From Streptomyces geranii (GTDB lineage: Bacteria; Actinomycetota; Actinomycetes; Streptomycetales; Streptomycetaceae), in the NCBI RefSeq assembly GCF_002954775.1, contig NZ_PJME01000006.1, positions 310,001 to 374,000 on the forward strand: a DNA stretch of 64,000 nt, in the 5' to 3' direction. Each line of letters starts with the position of its first letter. Positions within the stretch are counted from its first letter, which is position 1. Under the pieces are notes generated by a model. It ran no database searches. It was given only the letters and a program-made list of their open reading frames with translations, and had not been told where the DNA came from. Below are positions 31,576 to 40,432 of this stretch, piece after piece. Position numbers and translations under genes: made by a program.

Positions 31576-33470
31576 GAGGCAACTCCCTTGGTGGTCGTGA
31601 TCGAGGGCTTCGGCACCCGACGGGTCTCGGTGCCGAGGTAGTAGTCCGTGTACGTCGACTGGAGGTAGCCGCGCACGGTCCAGCCGAGGCGGTACGCGGG
31701 GTTCTGCGCGAGCGTGTAGACGCGCGTCGCCGTCGGCTCGGTGGTGGTGTAGAGGCGCAGTGCGGTGTGGTCGGCGGTCTCGGCGAGGATCTCCTCGCGC
31801 CAGTCGCCGATCAGGTCGCCGTAGAAAGGGGTTGCGTTGCGCGGGCCCGACACCACTCCGGTCGGCTCGAAGATCCGCGTGCTCGTCTCCGTCGCCGGGT
31901 TCCACTTCTCCACGTGCGTGAAGTCGAGGAGTTCGGCCGCCTTGTCGCCGTCCCACCAGATACGGAAGTTGACGCTCGGGGTGGTCGTGGAGACCTTGCC
32001 GTCCTGGACGTTGCGTACGCCCGCGCCGGGGGCGGTGACATCGGCGGTGGAGGTCCAGTACTCGTAGCCGGGGTGGCCGGGGTCGATGTCGGCGGCGTTG
32101 CCCCGGCCGACGTCGATGTCCGTGTCGTTCTCCCAGCTCGCCGGGTGCTGCCCGGTCACCAGACGCTCACCGGTGTCGGCGTCGTAGTAGTACCAGGGGA
32201 AGTTCGGTACGACGCCCAACTCGGCCTGCTGGATGGCGAATCCCTCCAGGCCCGGGCGGTCGGGGTCGAGGTCGGCGATGTCGAAGCGGTCGCCGTGTCC
32301 GGCGCCGTCGACAACATAGCGGAGGGTGCCGTCGCTGTTGACCACGTAGTTGCCGTCGGCGATCTCGTCGCGGCCGTCCTGGTCGACGTCGACCGTGCGG
32401 ATCTGGTGGAAACTGGTCGCGCCGCTCGCCGCCGGGACCGCGTACTTCCAACGCCCGGTCAGCTCGCGGCCGTTGAAGTCCCAGGTCTGGATGAGAATGC
32501 GGAACGCGCCTCGCCTGGCGCCGACCCGGGTGACCAACTTCGTGACGAGGCTGGGGTGTTCGCCGTCGAGGTAGGCGATGCCGAAGTGTCCGCCGGACGG
32601 GCCGTCGGCGACCAGGTCGTCGGGCACCGGCTGACGGGTGCGTTCTGTTCCCGTGGCGCCGTCGATCACCGAGACGAACTGGTTGGCGGGCGAGTCGGCG
32701 GTGACCTTCGAACCGTCCGCGAAGGTGGTGCCGTCGGCCGTGTGCACCAGCACCTCGGCCCTGCCGTCGCTGTCGAGGTCGTACACCGTGACGTTGTCGT
32801 CGTTGCGGTAGCCGCCGATGGCCGTGGAACCGCTGATCGCCGCCGGGGCAGGGTCGTTGGCGCCGTTTCCGCCCACCTGGGCGTAGGAGCCGGGACCCAG
32901 GTCGACCCGCCACAGGCGCTCACCCGTGAGCGTGTACGCCTCCAACAGGTCGGGCCTGTCACGGGTTTGGGAGAGTCGACTGACGACGAGTTCGTACCGT
33001 CCATCACCGTCGAGGTCGCCGGGCCAGGCATGCTGCACGCTGTAGCCGTCGGCCGCGGCGAGGGGGATCTCCGCGTAGCCCTTGTCGAACGTCAGCGCCG
33101 AACTCGGCCGCGACTCCCGCCCGTTGACGACCGCCCGGACGCTGTAGGTGCCCGCGCCCCGGCTGTTGTCCTGGTACGTCGTGGACTTGGTCACCGGCAC
33201 CGCGTTGAGGCGGCGTCCGCCCTTGTACACGTTGAAGGCGACGGCGTTTCCATGGCGGGCGTACTCGGTGCCGAGCAGCCGCCAGCTGAGGAAGGTGCCC
33301 TTGCCGGACGGCACGGCGACCAGGCCTCGGTCGAGGTTCTCCACCACCCGGCGCGGGGACCCGGCCGCGTCCGCGTGTCCGGCGGGCGCGGAGAGCACCC
33401 CGGCCGTCAGGATCGCGGCGACGACGGCACCGGTTCTTCGGCGTCGACTTCGGCTTCGGCTGAGCTGCAC
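31572..33470 (-). CDS. Rhamnogalacturonan lyase, polysaccharide lyase family 11
   Basis: A secreted enzyme of 632 residues that cleaves the rhamnose-galacturonate backbone of pectin by beta-elimination. After a Sec-type signal (Arg-rich n-region, hydrophobic core, 'AGHADAAG') comes the PL11 opening 'RVVENLDRGLVAVPSGKGTFLSWRLLGTE', then an eight-bladed propeller with repeated calcium loops (GDLDGDGRYE, DLDSDGRAE, DVDQDGRDE). The GTG start at 33470 has GGAGG four bases upstream and is preferred over an upstream in-frame codon lacking an SD. A LacI-type operator lies 30 bases before it. Confidence 0.93.
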   Translation of the reverse strand: MQLSRSRSRRRRTGAVVAAILTAGVLSAPAGHADAAGSPRRVVENLDRGLVAVPSGKGTFLSWRLLGTEYARHGNAVAFNVYKGGRRLNAVPVTKSTTYQDNSRGAGTYSVRAVVNGRESRPSSALTFDKGYAEIPLAAADGYSVQHAWPGDLDGDGRYELVVSRLSQTRDRPDLLEAYTLTGERLWRVDLGPGSYAQVGGNGANDPAPAAISGSTAIGGYRNDDNVTVYDLDSDGRAEVLVHTADGTTFADGSKVTADSPANQFVSVIDGATGTERTRQPVPDDLVADGPSGGHFGIAYLDGEHPSLVTKLVTRVGARRGAFRILIQTWDFNGRELTGRWKYAVPAASGATSFHQIRTVDVDQDGRDEIADGNYVVNSDGTLRYVVDGAGHGDRFDIADLDPDRPGLEGFAIQQAELGVVPNFPWYYYDADTGERLVTGQHPASWENDTDIDVGRGNAADIDPGHPGYEYWTSTADVTAPGAGVRNVQDGKVSTTTPSVNFRIWWDGDKAAELLDFTHVEKWNPATETSTRIFEPTGVVSGPRNATPFYGDLIGDWREEILAETADHTALRLYTTTEPTATRVYTLAQNPAYRLGWTVRGYLQSTYTDYYLGTETRRVPKPSITTTKGVAS

Positions 33471-33499
33471 AGGTCCTCCGTAGACAGTCGCAGAGAGTA

Positions 33500-33511
33500 G
33501 AAAGCGCTTGC
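33500..33511. promoter_or_regulatory. LacI-family operator candidate upstream of the rhamnogalacturonan lyase
   Basis: GAAAGCGCTTGC, with the perfect 8-base palindrome core AAGCGCTT and the central CG typical of LacI/CcpA-type sites. It sits 30-41 bases upstream of the lyase GTG, where a repressor would block initiation. No lacI gene is in the window. Confidence 0.55.
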
Positions 33512-33605
33512 GAGACAACGGAGTTCACTGTGCCCCTCACCTTCTCGCCCTGTCGACGCTCCGGGCACACGCGCCACAAGACTGCAATGCGATGATCATG
33601 AAAGC

Positions 33606-33644
33606 GTCAAAGGCCGGACCCGATCGCCGGGTCCGGCCTTTGAC
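33606..33644. terminator. Strong hairpin terminator after the M23 peptidase gene
   Basis: GTCAAAGGCCGGACCC / GGGTCCGGCCTTTGAC, a 16-bp perfect stem with loop GATCGCC, lying 25 bases past the stop of the minus-strand gene. Confidence 0.92.
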
Positions 33645-33668
33645 GGTTGTTCTCGTGGGGTGTCCGCG

Positions 33669-34661
33669 TCAGCCGACGGAGACGCCCTTCGAGCGGAGGT
33701 ACGCGACCGGGTCCACGTCGGAGCCGTAGTCCGGGGTGGTGCGGATCTCGAAGTGCAGGTGCGGTCCGGTCACATTGCCGGTGGCACCCGAGAAGCCGAC
33801 CTGCTGCCCCTCGGTCACGGTCTGGCCGGCCGAGACGGAGAGCTGCGAGAGGTGCGCGTACTGGGCGTAGTAGCCGTCGGCGAGCTTGATGACGACCTGG
33901 TTGCCGTACGCCCCGCCCCAGCCCGCGGAGACGACCGTGCCGGCGCCGACGGCCTTGAGCGAGGTGCCGGTCGGGACGACGAAGTCGACGCCCGTGTGGT
34001 AACCGCTGGACCACATGCTGCCCGCCACGTGGTAGGCGGTGCCGATGGTGGCACCGGCCACGGGGAGGGTGAAGCCACCGGAGTTGCTGGAGCCGCTGGT
34101 GTCGGCGGCCTCGGTCGTCGTCGAGGTGTCCGTCGCGCTCTCGGTGGCCGGCTTGGCCGTCTCCGTCCGGGTCGACTTCGAGGAGGAGGACGAGGACGAC
34201 GAGGACTTCGCCGAGGACGAGGAGGACTCCGAGGTCGAGGCCGCCTTCTTGCCGATCGTCAGCTTCAGACCGGGGTGGATCAGGCTCGGGTCGGAGCCGA
34301 TGGCGGTCCGGTTGTCCGAGTAGAGCTTCTGCCAGCCACCGCTGACGCTCTGCTCCTGGGCGATCTTCGAGAGGTAGTCACCGGCCTGGACCGAGTAGGT
34401 CCTGACGGCCGCCTTCTTGGCGGCGGAAGGCGCGGACGCGGCGGCCTTTTCCGGCTGCGCGGAAACGGAGTCCGCGGTTACGGACTTCGCCGAATCCGGA
34501 AGCGAGGAAACGGACTGGGCGGTGGACTCCGCCGTGGCCGCGTGGGCGCCGGTGGCTCCCAGCAGCGGAAGGGCGAGAGCCGCCCCGCCGGTTCCGGCGG
34601 CGGCTATCGAGCGGGTGAAACGCTGGGACTTCGGACGGCGGTGCTTACCCTTCGCGGGCAT
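33669..34661 (-). CDS. Secreted LysM / M23-family peptidoglycan peptidase
   Basis: A 330-residue exported cell-wall enzyme. Signal peptide about residues 16-42 (cleavage near GAHA-AT), LysM domain about 86-137 ('YSVQAGDYLSKIAQEQSVSGGWQKLY'), a poly-Ser/Thr linker (142-190) and a C-terminal M23 domain. The M23 zinc ligands are H222 and D226 in 'YHTGVDF' and H303 in 'HLHFE', with H270 and H301 nearby. It probably cleaves peptidoglycan cross-links during growth or sporulation. A c-di-AMP riboswitch occupies its leader, as for resuscitation-type hydrolases in Streptomyces. Confidence 0.95.
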   Translation of the reverse strand: MPAKGKHRRPKSQRFTRSIAAAGTGGAALALPLLGATGAHAATAESTAQSVSSLPDSAKSVTADSVSAQPEKAAASAPSAAKKAAVRTYSVQAGDYLSKIAQEQSVSGGWQKLYSDNRTAIGSDPSLIHPGLKLTIGKKAASTSESSSSSAKSSSSSSSSSKSTRTETAKPATESATDTSTTTEAADTSGSSNSGGFTLPVAGATIGTAYHVAGSMWSSGYHTGVDFVVPTGTSLKAVGAGTVVSAGWGGAYGNQVVIKLADGYYAQYAHLSQLSVSAGQTVTEGQQVGFSGATGNVTGPHLHFEIRTTPDYGSDVDPVAYLRSKGVSVG

Positions 34662-34674
34662 GGCGAATTCCTCT

Positions 34675-34819
34675 CCGTCGCCTGCGAGGTGAGCTGTCGG
34701 GTGCGGACTGGAGATGTCCGGTCACGCCTGAACGTGACTTAACCCCAAGCCTGTTCCAGAGACCGGAACAGGCGTTCTACCTGTGGGTCCCCCGCTCCTG
34801 CCGTTGTCGGGTGTTCGAT
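34675..34819 (-). promoter_or_regulatory. Cyclic-di-AMP (ydaO/yuaA) riboswitch
   Basis: Read on the minus strand, the leader has the conserved blocks of the ydaO aptamer in order: CCCGACAACGGCAGGAGCGG, then GGGGACCCAC, a variable hairpin GCCTGTTCCGG-TCT-CTGGAACAGGC (nearly perfect), TTGGGGT(T)AAG, GACCGG, and the closing CCCGACAGCTCACCTCGCAGG. It ends about 14 bases before the M23 start codon. In Streptomyces this class turns off cell-wall hydrolase genes when c-di-AMP is high, tying them to osmotic and turgor signals. Confidence 0.92.
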
Positions 34820-35135
34820 GCGGGCTCCGGGCGGCGGCAGGATTGGGCGTCCGTCCGGATTGGTGGCGAACGTAAGCGACCAAGACGCACGGAAACAAGC
34901 CTGAGGTTCCCTGTGTACGGGTTTTCTGTGATCCTCCCCAGAATTCCCCGTCACTGTCCGTGAATTACGGATCTTTCCGCCCCACGAAGTCCCTTAAAAC
35001 ACGCCGAAATTACGTGGACATGTCGGCGACACACGGTCACGGATATGACGCTGCTCACTCGCCCGATTCACAGCAACCCTTATTCCCAGGCGAGTTGGAA
35101 CGAAGGCGCCATAGACGCCATAACGGGCAGGAGGA
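34820..35135. other. Upstream region of the riboswitch transcript
   Basis: About 316 bases between the aptamer and the 3' end of the alpha-galactosidase gene. It is comparatively AT-rich (34900-35000) and should carry the promoter for the riboswitch-M23 mRNA. An 80-codon plus-strand frame runs through it (34960-35202) with an SD-like GGAGG before an internal ATG at 35140, a TTA codon and low third-position GC; I do not regard it as a gene. Confidence 0.45.
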
Positions 35136-37217
35136 TCAGATGCGACGCAGGCGGAAAATTGCCGCATCGAGGTCACCCTTGAGCCCGGTCCGCAGCCCGT
35201 GATGCAACAGCACGGCGCCCCGGTGAACTTCGCCCGTTTCGCGGCATTCGTACGTCGCCGACGGGTCGAGTCCGCGCAGCCGCAGGGCCGGGAGCGGCTC
35301 ACCGTGGTGCTGCGCCTGGAGCCAGGCGAAGACGACGGCGTCGTCGCCGTGCACGTACTGCACCGCGCTCAGCCCGCCGGTCGGCCGCCGCAGCCGGTAG
35401 AGGTCACCGCGCTGCACCACGGGCCGGATCTCCTTGTACAGCGCCACCCACTCCCCCGCCTCGGCCAGCTCCTCCTCGGTCCACGTGGTGAGGTCGCCGC
35501 CGACGCCGAGCACCCCGGCCATCGCGCTCACGAACCGGAACCGCAGCGAACTGACCCGCCCGTTGAGCTGGGCGTTCGGGCTGTCGGTGACCCAGGCGGC
35601 CATGACCCGCGCGGGATGGAGCCGGCTGAACCCCTCCTGGATGGCGAGCCGGTCCAGCGGGTCGGTGTTGTCGGAGGTCCACACCTGGTCCGTACGGGCG
35701 AGGACCCCGAGGTCGATCCGCCCGCCACCGCCCGAGCAGGACTCGAAGGCGACGCCCGGGTGGGCGGCGCGCAGCCGGTCCAGCAGGGCGTACAGCCCGT
35801 GCACGTGGTCGACCCACAGTCGCTGCGGATAGTCCTCGCCGGGCCAGCCCGCGTCGGTGAAGCAGCGGTTGAAGTCCCACTTCACATAGTCGATCGGCGC
35901 GCTGGAGAGCAGCCCGTCGAGCTGCTCCCACAGATACTGCCGGACGTCTTCACGCGCGAGGTTCAGTACGAGCTGATTGCGGAACTCCGTCCTCTTTCGT
36001 CCCGGTTGGAACTGCACCCAGTCGGGGTGTGCCCGGTACAGATCGCTGTCCGGGTTGACCATCTCGGGCTCGACCCAGATGCCGAACTGCATCCCCAGCG
36101 CGTGCACGTACTCGGCGAGCGGCTTCAGCCCCGCCGGGAAGCGGTCCGGGTTGGGCGTCCAGTCGCCGAGGCCGGCCCGGTCGCTGGTGCGGGCCCCGAA
36201 CCAGCCGTCGTCCACGACGAACAGCTCGACGCCGATCGCGGCTGCCCGCCGGGCCAGCGTGCCCTGCTGCTCCTCGGAGATGTCGAACTCCGTGGCCTCC
36301 CAGGAGTTGTAGAGCACGGGCCGGTCCCGGTCGGCGTCCGGGACGACGAACGCGCGCTGGTACGCGTGCCACGCCCGGCTCGCCCCACCGTGCCCGGAGT
36401 CGCTCCACAGCCCCGCGAAGACGGGCGTGACGAAGGACTCCCCGGCCGACAGCCGCAGCAGCCCGGAGTCGTCGTATCCGGCCCCGCCGGTGATCTGCAC
36501 GCGCGCGTCCGGCAGTTGCGCGACGGCGATCCGCCAGGACCCGGACCAGCCGAGCGCGCACGCGTACACCTCGCCGCGCTCCTCGGTCGCGTCGGTGTCG
36601 AGCGCCACCCAGGGCAGATGCTGATGCCCGGTGTGCCCGCGCCGACTGCCGATGACCTTCTCACCGTAGGTGAGGTCGGTGGTCACGAGGCGGGACTCGG
36701 CGGCCCAGCGTCCGTGGAGCTGGGACAGGCGCCAGCCGTCGCGGTCGGGGAGCGTCCAGGTGGCGGAGTCGGCGCGGAGCAGCTCCAGGGGCGCGGTTCC
36801 GTCGGGTGCGTCATTGGTGAGGCTCACCCAGCGCTCGACGACGTCATGGCGCATCCGGTAGTGGAGCGTGACGGCCAGCCCGGTGTCCCGGAACCGCAGC
36901 CGGAGTTCGTCGCCCTCCGCCTCGTACGCCTCGAACCGCCATTCGGTGCCCCGGCGCTCGTCGGTCCGCACGGACAGGGCGGGCCGTACGAAACGGGGGC
37001 CACCCTCGACCGGGTACTCCTCGCGGCCGTCGAGCGGGGACTCGAAGGGCCAGTAGTCAGGCAGCGGACGGACGGCCAGTGCCTCGGCGTCGGCGAGGGC
37101 GATCCGCGGACCCCAGTGCAGATGCAGCAGTTCGTCGTCCTCGGTGAGATGGACGGCGTAACTGCTCGTGGGCCCCGAGAGAAGCCACGTACGACCGGTT
37201 CCGGCGATTTCCAGCAT
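35136..37217 (-). CDS. Alpha-galactosidase, glycoside hydrolase family 36
   Basis: A retaining glycosidase of about 693 residues that releases terminal alpha-galactose from melibiose, raffinose or galactomannan-type side chains. The N-terminal beta-sandwich is followed by a (beta/alpha)8 barrel with 'VDDGWFGART', 'FGIWVEPEMVNPDSDLY', the nucleophile Asp in 'DYVKWDFNR', 'ESCSGGGGRIDLGVL' and the acid/base Asp in 'VWTSDNTDPLDRL'. No signal peptide, so it acts on imported oligosaccharides. The second of two adjacent ATG codons (37217) is used because GGGGA then has four-base spacing. Confidence 0.94.
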   Translation of the reverse strand: MLEIAGTGRTWLLSGPTSSYAVHLTEDDELLHLHWGPRIALADAEALAVRPLPDYWPFESPLDGREEYPVEGGPRFVRPALSVRTDERRGTEWRFEAYEAEGDELRLRFRDTGLAVTLHYRMRHDVVERWVSLTNDAPDGTAPLELLRADSATWTLPDRDGWRLSQLHGRWAAESRLVTTDLTYGEKVIGSRRGHTGHQHLPWVALDTDATEERGEVYACALGWSGSWRIAVAQLPDARVQITGGAGYDDSGLLRLSAGESFVTPVFAGLWSDSGHGGASRAWHAYQRAFVVPDADRDRPVLYNSWEATEFDISEEQQGTLARRAAAIGVELFVVDDGWFGARTSDRAGLGDWTPNPDRFPAGLKPLAEYVHALGMQFGIWVEPEMVNPDSDLYRAHPDWVQFQPGRKRTEFRNQLVLNLAREDVRQYLWEQLDGLLSSAPIDYVKWDFNRCFTDAGWPGEDYPQRLWVDHVHGLYALLDRLRAAHPGVAFESCSGGGGRIDLGVLARTDQVWTSDNTDPLDRLAIQEGFSRLHPARVMAAWVTDSPNAQLNGRVSSLRFRFVSAMAGVLGVGGDLTTWTEEELAEAGEWVALYKEIRPVVQRGDLYRLRRPTGGLSAVQYVHGDDAVVFAWLQAQHHGEPLPALRLRGLDPSATYECRETGEVHRGAVLLHHGLRTGLKGDLDAAIFRLRRI

Positions 37218-37386
37218 CATGTCCCCACAGATCCGAACAGGCACGCCCAAGTCTCAACATCATCAGCGCCAGAGCCCTTGACGGCAACGCCTGTGGATAA
37301 CTCCTTGGCCTACGCAGCCATGTCGTATCGTCGAAGCGCGCCCGTCGACGAGCAGCGTCCGCGGGGCGGTGTGGGAGGGAGCCCTC

Positions 37387-38184
37387 GTGACGCAGCAGGT
37401 CCCGTCGACCGAGCCCGAGCTGGGTGGCGTACGTAACTTCCGTGACGTGGGCGGACTGCCGACCGTGGACGGACGGCGGGTGGCGCCCGGACGGCTGTTC
37501 CGCAGTGGTCATCTCGCCCATGCGACCGACGAGGACGCGGCGTTCCTCGGCTCGCTCGGGCTGCACACGATCTTCGACTTCCGCAACGCGGCGGACATCC
37601 GGCTGGAGGGGAACGACGTCGAGCTGCCGGGGGTGCGCAACCTGAACCTCCCGCTGTCCGACCCGGCGCACGGCGCGGAGTTCTGGAAGATGGTCCGGGA
37701 CGGCGACCTCGACGAACTGCGCGGCCTCCTCGCCGACGGCAAGGGCGAGCAGCGGATGATCAACTCCTACCGCGAGATCATGCGCGACCGCACGGCCGAG
37801 CACTCCCGGATGTTGCACGCGCTGGCCGAGGACAGCGTCCCGGCCCTGATGCACTGCGCGGCCGGCAAGGACCGCGCGGGCCTGTCCATCGCGGTGACGC
37901 TGCTGGCCGTCGGGGTGGAGCGCGACGCGATCGTGGCCGACTACATGGAGTCGAACGCGCAGCACCGCCGCTACCGGGTCCGGCGCACCGCCTCCGACGC
38001 CCAGGCCTACAGCCCCGAGGTCCTGGAGCTGCTCAACCCGCTCTTCGGCACCCGGCCCGAGTATCTGACGGCGGCGCTGGCGACGGTCGAGGAGACCTGG
38101 GGCGGCGTCGACAACTATCTGACAGAGGGGCTGGGTGTCGGTCCGGAGACCCGGGAGCGGCTGCGGGAGCGGCTTCTCGACTGA
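37387..38184 (+). CDS. Tyrosine-protein phosphatase (Tyr/Ser phosphatase 3 family)
   Basis: A 265-residue cytosolic phosphatase of the PtpB/IphP-like family. The N-terminal 'GGVRNFRDVGGLPTVDGRRVAPGRLFRSGHLA' is the family hallmark and the catalytic P-loop is 'MHCAAGKDRAGLS' (Cys nucleophile, Arg). Members remove phosphate from phosphotyrosine and sometimes phosphoinositides. The GTG at 37387 follows a GGGAGGGAG SD; a GTG at 37369 would add six residues. It is divergent from the alpha-galactosidase gene. Confidence 0.93.
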   Translation: MTQQVPSTEPELGGVRNFRDVGGLPTVDGRRVAPGRLFRSGHLAHATDEDAAFLGSLGLHTIFDFRNAADIRLEGNDVELPGVRNLNLPLSDPAHGAEFWKMVRDGDLDELRGLLADGKGEQRMINSYREIMRDRTAEHSRMLHALAEDSVPALMHCAAGKDRAGLSIAVTLLAVGVERDAIVADYMESNAQHRRYRVRRTASDAQAYSPEVLELLNPLFGTRPEYLTAALATVEETWGGVDNYLTEGLGVGPETRERLRERLLD

Positions 38185-38205
38185 GCCCGCCGTCGCCCCT
38201 GCGGG

Positions 38206-38328
38206 CTACTGGTTCGCGCCCACCTCGAACAAGAGGTAGATGAAGGCCGCGAAGACATGTCCGACCGCGATGTAGATGAGCAGCCGTACCCACAGGGCCC
38301 GGGGGAACTTCTCTTCCATGTCCGTCAT
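38206..38328 (-). CDS. 40-residue single-pass membrane peptide (DUF6126-like)
   Basis: A small protein starting MTDMEEKFPRALWVRLL and continuing as one hydrophobic helix (about residues 15-35) ending FEVGANQ. It is short enough to be missed by ordinary gene callers. Its ATG overlaps the stop of the XRE-cupin gene (ATGA), so the two are translationally coupled. From memory it resembles the DUF6126 family of Streptomyces small membrane proteins; function unknown. Confidence 0.8.
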   Translation of the reverse strand: MTDMEEKFPRALWVRLLIYIAVGHVFAAFIYLLFEVGANQ

Positions 38329-38939
38329 GGCGTGACTCCAGGGGTCGGGCCGAGGCAGAGCCCCGCGGTGGGGCTCTGCAGCAGGGTGTGGACGAAGAGC
38401 AGGTCGGTGCCGTCGCGACCGTCGGCGGCGAGGCGGTGCGGGGTCAGCGAGTCGAAGTGGGCGCTATCCCCGGGCGCGAGCACGTGCGCGGTGTCGCCGA
38501 GACGCAGGCGCAGCCGCCCCTTGAGGACGTACAGCCACTCCTCACCGGGGTGGACGCGCACGATGTCGCCCTGTGCCCCGTAGGGCACATGGACGCGCAG
38601 GGCCTGCATCCCGCGCCCGGACGAACCGGCCTGCCAGTACGACCAGCCACCGGCGGCCGTCGGCTCCATGTCACCGGCGCGCACGACGGCGTCCCGGTCG
38701 GCGACCGTCTCACCGAGCAGTTCGGAGACCGTCGTACCGTAGATACGGGCGAGCCCGAGCAGCATCGGCAGCGAAGGCTGGCGTTGCCCGGTCTCCAGGC
38801 GGGAGAGGTGGGCGGGCGACAGCCCGGCGGACCTGGCCGCGGCCTCCAGGGTGAGGGAGGCCCGGCGGCGCAGCGCGCGGAGCTGCGGAGCGACGACGGG
38901 CAGGTCTTCGACCGGCCCTGACTCCTCGGGAAGGCTCAT
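38325..38939 (-). CDS. XRE-family regulator with C-terminal cupin domain
   Basis: A 204-residue transcription factor: HTH_3 domain about residues 20-75 ('LRALRRRASLTLEAAARSAGLSPAHLSRLETGQRQPSLPMLLGLARIYG') and a cupin effector domain about 110-185 ('VHPGEEWLYVLKGRLRLRLGDTAHVLAPGDSAHFDSLTPHRL'). Such regulators sense small metabolites through the cupin. The ATG at 38939 is chosen over 38960 because the latter lies inside a palindromic operator. The gene is coupled to the DUF6126-like peptide. Confidence 0.9.
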   Translation of the reverse strand: MSLPEESGPVEDLPVVAPQLRALRRRASLTLEAAARSAGLSPAHLSRLETGQRQPSLPMLLGLARIYGTTVSELLGETVADRDAVVRAGDMEPTAAGGWSYWQAGSSGRGMQALRVHVPYGAQGDIVRVHPGEEWLYVLKGRLRLRLGDTAHVLAPGDSAHFDSLTPHRLAADGRDGTDLLFVHTLLQSPTAGLCLGPTPGVTP

Positions 38940-38959
38940 GCCTCCATTCAGCCGCAGCA

Positions 38960-38994
38960 TTGCCTCTGAGGCAAATCTCTTGCCTCAGAGGCAA
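38960..38994. promoter_or_regulatory. Two tandem perfect palindromes, likely autoregulatory operators
   Basis: TTGCCTCTGAGGCAA (38960-38974) and TTGCCTCAGAGGCAA (38980-38994) have identical 7-base arms, differing only in the central base, with centres 20 bases apart (about two helical turns, same DNA face). They lie immediately upstream of the XRE-cupin gene, the arrangement expected for cooperative binding by a dimeric XRE repressor. Confidence 0.8.
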
Positions 38995-39022
38995 AAATTC
39001 CAGGCCTCCTGCTCTCCCCGTC

Positions 39023-40432
39023 CTACCTGTTCGCCACCGCCTGCTTGACCAGTGTCTTCCCGAAGTCCCACATCAGTCCGCTCCCCCCGTGCGCGTCGTC
39101 CATCACGGCGGTGAAGGCGTCCACGAACCGGTCCACCTCCCGCTCCCCGACGACCAGCGGCGGAATCAGCTTGATCACCTCCAGGTGATCGCCGGAGACC
39201 TGGGTCAGGATCCGGTGCCGTTGCAGCAGCGGTACGACGACCATCTGGGCGAAGAGCCCCTTGCGGGCGGCCTGGAGCATGGTCCAACGGCTGCGCAGCT
39301 TCAGCGACTTGGGCTTCCCGAACTCGATGCCGATCATCAGGCCCCGGCCGCGTACGTCGGCCAGCAGTTCGTACTTGTCGACCAGCGCCGCCAGTCTGGT
39401 CCTCAACTGGTCCCCGGTGGCCCGGGCGTTGGCGACGATCTGCTCGTTCTCCATGACCGACAGCACGGCGAGGCCCGCCGCCATGGCCTGGGCGTTGCCG
39501 CCGAAGCTCGCCGAGTGCACGAGGACCCGGTCGATCGACGAGTAGACCTTCTTGAAGATCCACTCCTTGCCGAGCGTGGCGCCCACCGGCACATACCCGC
39601 CGGAGAGCGCCTTCGCCACGCACACCAGGTCGGGCTCGACGCCCTCCTCGTGCTGGTAGGCGTAGAAGTCCCCGGTCCGCCCGAGGCCGGTCTGCACCTC
39701 GTCCGCGATGAGCAGCGCCTTGTGCCTGTGCAGCAACTCCCGGGCGGCGCGCAGATATCCGGGCGGTGCCTCGTGGACGCCCTTGCCCTGGATCGGCTCG
39801 ACGATCAGGGCGGCGACGTCGCCCTTCTTCAACTCCCGTGCCAGGGCGTCGAGATCACCGAGCGGTACGGCGGTGTCGGGCAGCAGCGGGGCGAAGCCGT
39901 CCCGGAAGCCGTCCTCGCCGTTCACCGACAGGGAGCCGGTGGTCAGGCCGTGGAAGGCGTGCGAGCAGTACAGGACGCGCGGCTTCCCGGTGGCGTACCG
40001 GGCGAACTTGAGCGCGGTCTCCACGGCCTCCGTACCGCTGTTGCCGAAGAACACCCGGTCCAGATGCGGACTGTGGGCGAGGAGCCGCTCCGCCAGCAGT
40101 CCGGGCAGCGGCTGGCAGTCGAAGCGGGTGAGGTCGGCGAGCTGGGCGTCGAGGACGTCGTGCAGCGCCTTGCGGACCACGGGGTGATGGCGGCCGAGGC
40201 CCATCACCCCGAACCCGGCGAGCATGTCGAGGTAGTCGTCGCCGTCCGCGTCCCAGAAGTACGCGCCCTCGGCCCGCTCGTAGACCTTGTCGAAGCCGAT
40301 GGTGTGCAGCATGCGCGGGAGCTGGTGGTTGAGGTGCTTGGTGTGCAGCTCGTAGCGCTCGGCGCCGCGCTCGGCCAGCAGCGCGCCGAGGTCGAACTCC
40401 CCCGACGGGGAACCGGGTTCAGCGGTCGTCAT
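39023..40432 (-). CDS. hpnO: Class-III aminotransferase of the hopanoid operon (HpnO-like)
   Basis: A PLP aminotransferase of 469 residues. '[18 protein letters not shown]' and '[20 protein letters not shown]' bind cofactor; the Schiff-base Lys is in '[14 protein letters not shown]'. In hopanoid clusters this enzyme aminates the ribosyl-derived side chain to give aminobacteriohopanetriol. Its ATG overlaps the dxs stop (ATGA), and it is the last gene of the operon. A general ornithine/acetylornithine-type function is the alternative, but the context favours HpnO. Confidence 0.88.
   Translation of the reverse strand: MTTAEPGSPSGEFDLGALLAERGAERYELHTKHLNHQLPRMLHTIGFDKVYERAEGAYFWDADGDDYLDMLAGFGVMGLGRHHPVVRKALHDVLDAQLADLTRFDCQPLPGLLAERLLAHSPHLDRVFFGNSGTEAVETALKFARYATGKPRVLYCSHAFHGLTTGSLSVNGEDGFRDGFAPLLPDTAVPLGDLDALARELKKGDVAALIVEPIQGKGVHEAPPGYLRAARELLHRHKALLIADEVQTGLGRTGDFYAYQHEEGVEPDLVCVAKALSGGYVPVGATLGKEWIFKKVYSSIDRVLVHSASFGGNAQAMAAGLAVLSVMENEQIVANARATGDQLRTRLAALVDKYELLADVRGRGLMIGIEFGKPKSLKLRSRWTMLQAARKGLFAQMVVVPLLQRHRILTQVSGDHLEVIKLIPPLVVGEREVDRFVDAFTAVMDDAHGGSGLMWDFGKTLVKQAVANR

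Noticed and set aside
34960..35202. 80-codon plus-strand ORF with an SD-like GGAGG and a TTA codon
   Set aside because: Third-position GC is low, there is no recognisable domain, and it overlaps the 3' end of the alpha-galactosidase gene; it was left as intergenic. Conservation of the frame in relatives would change this.
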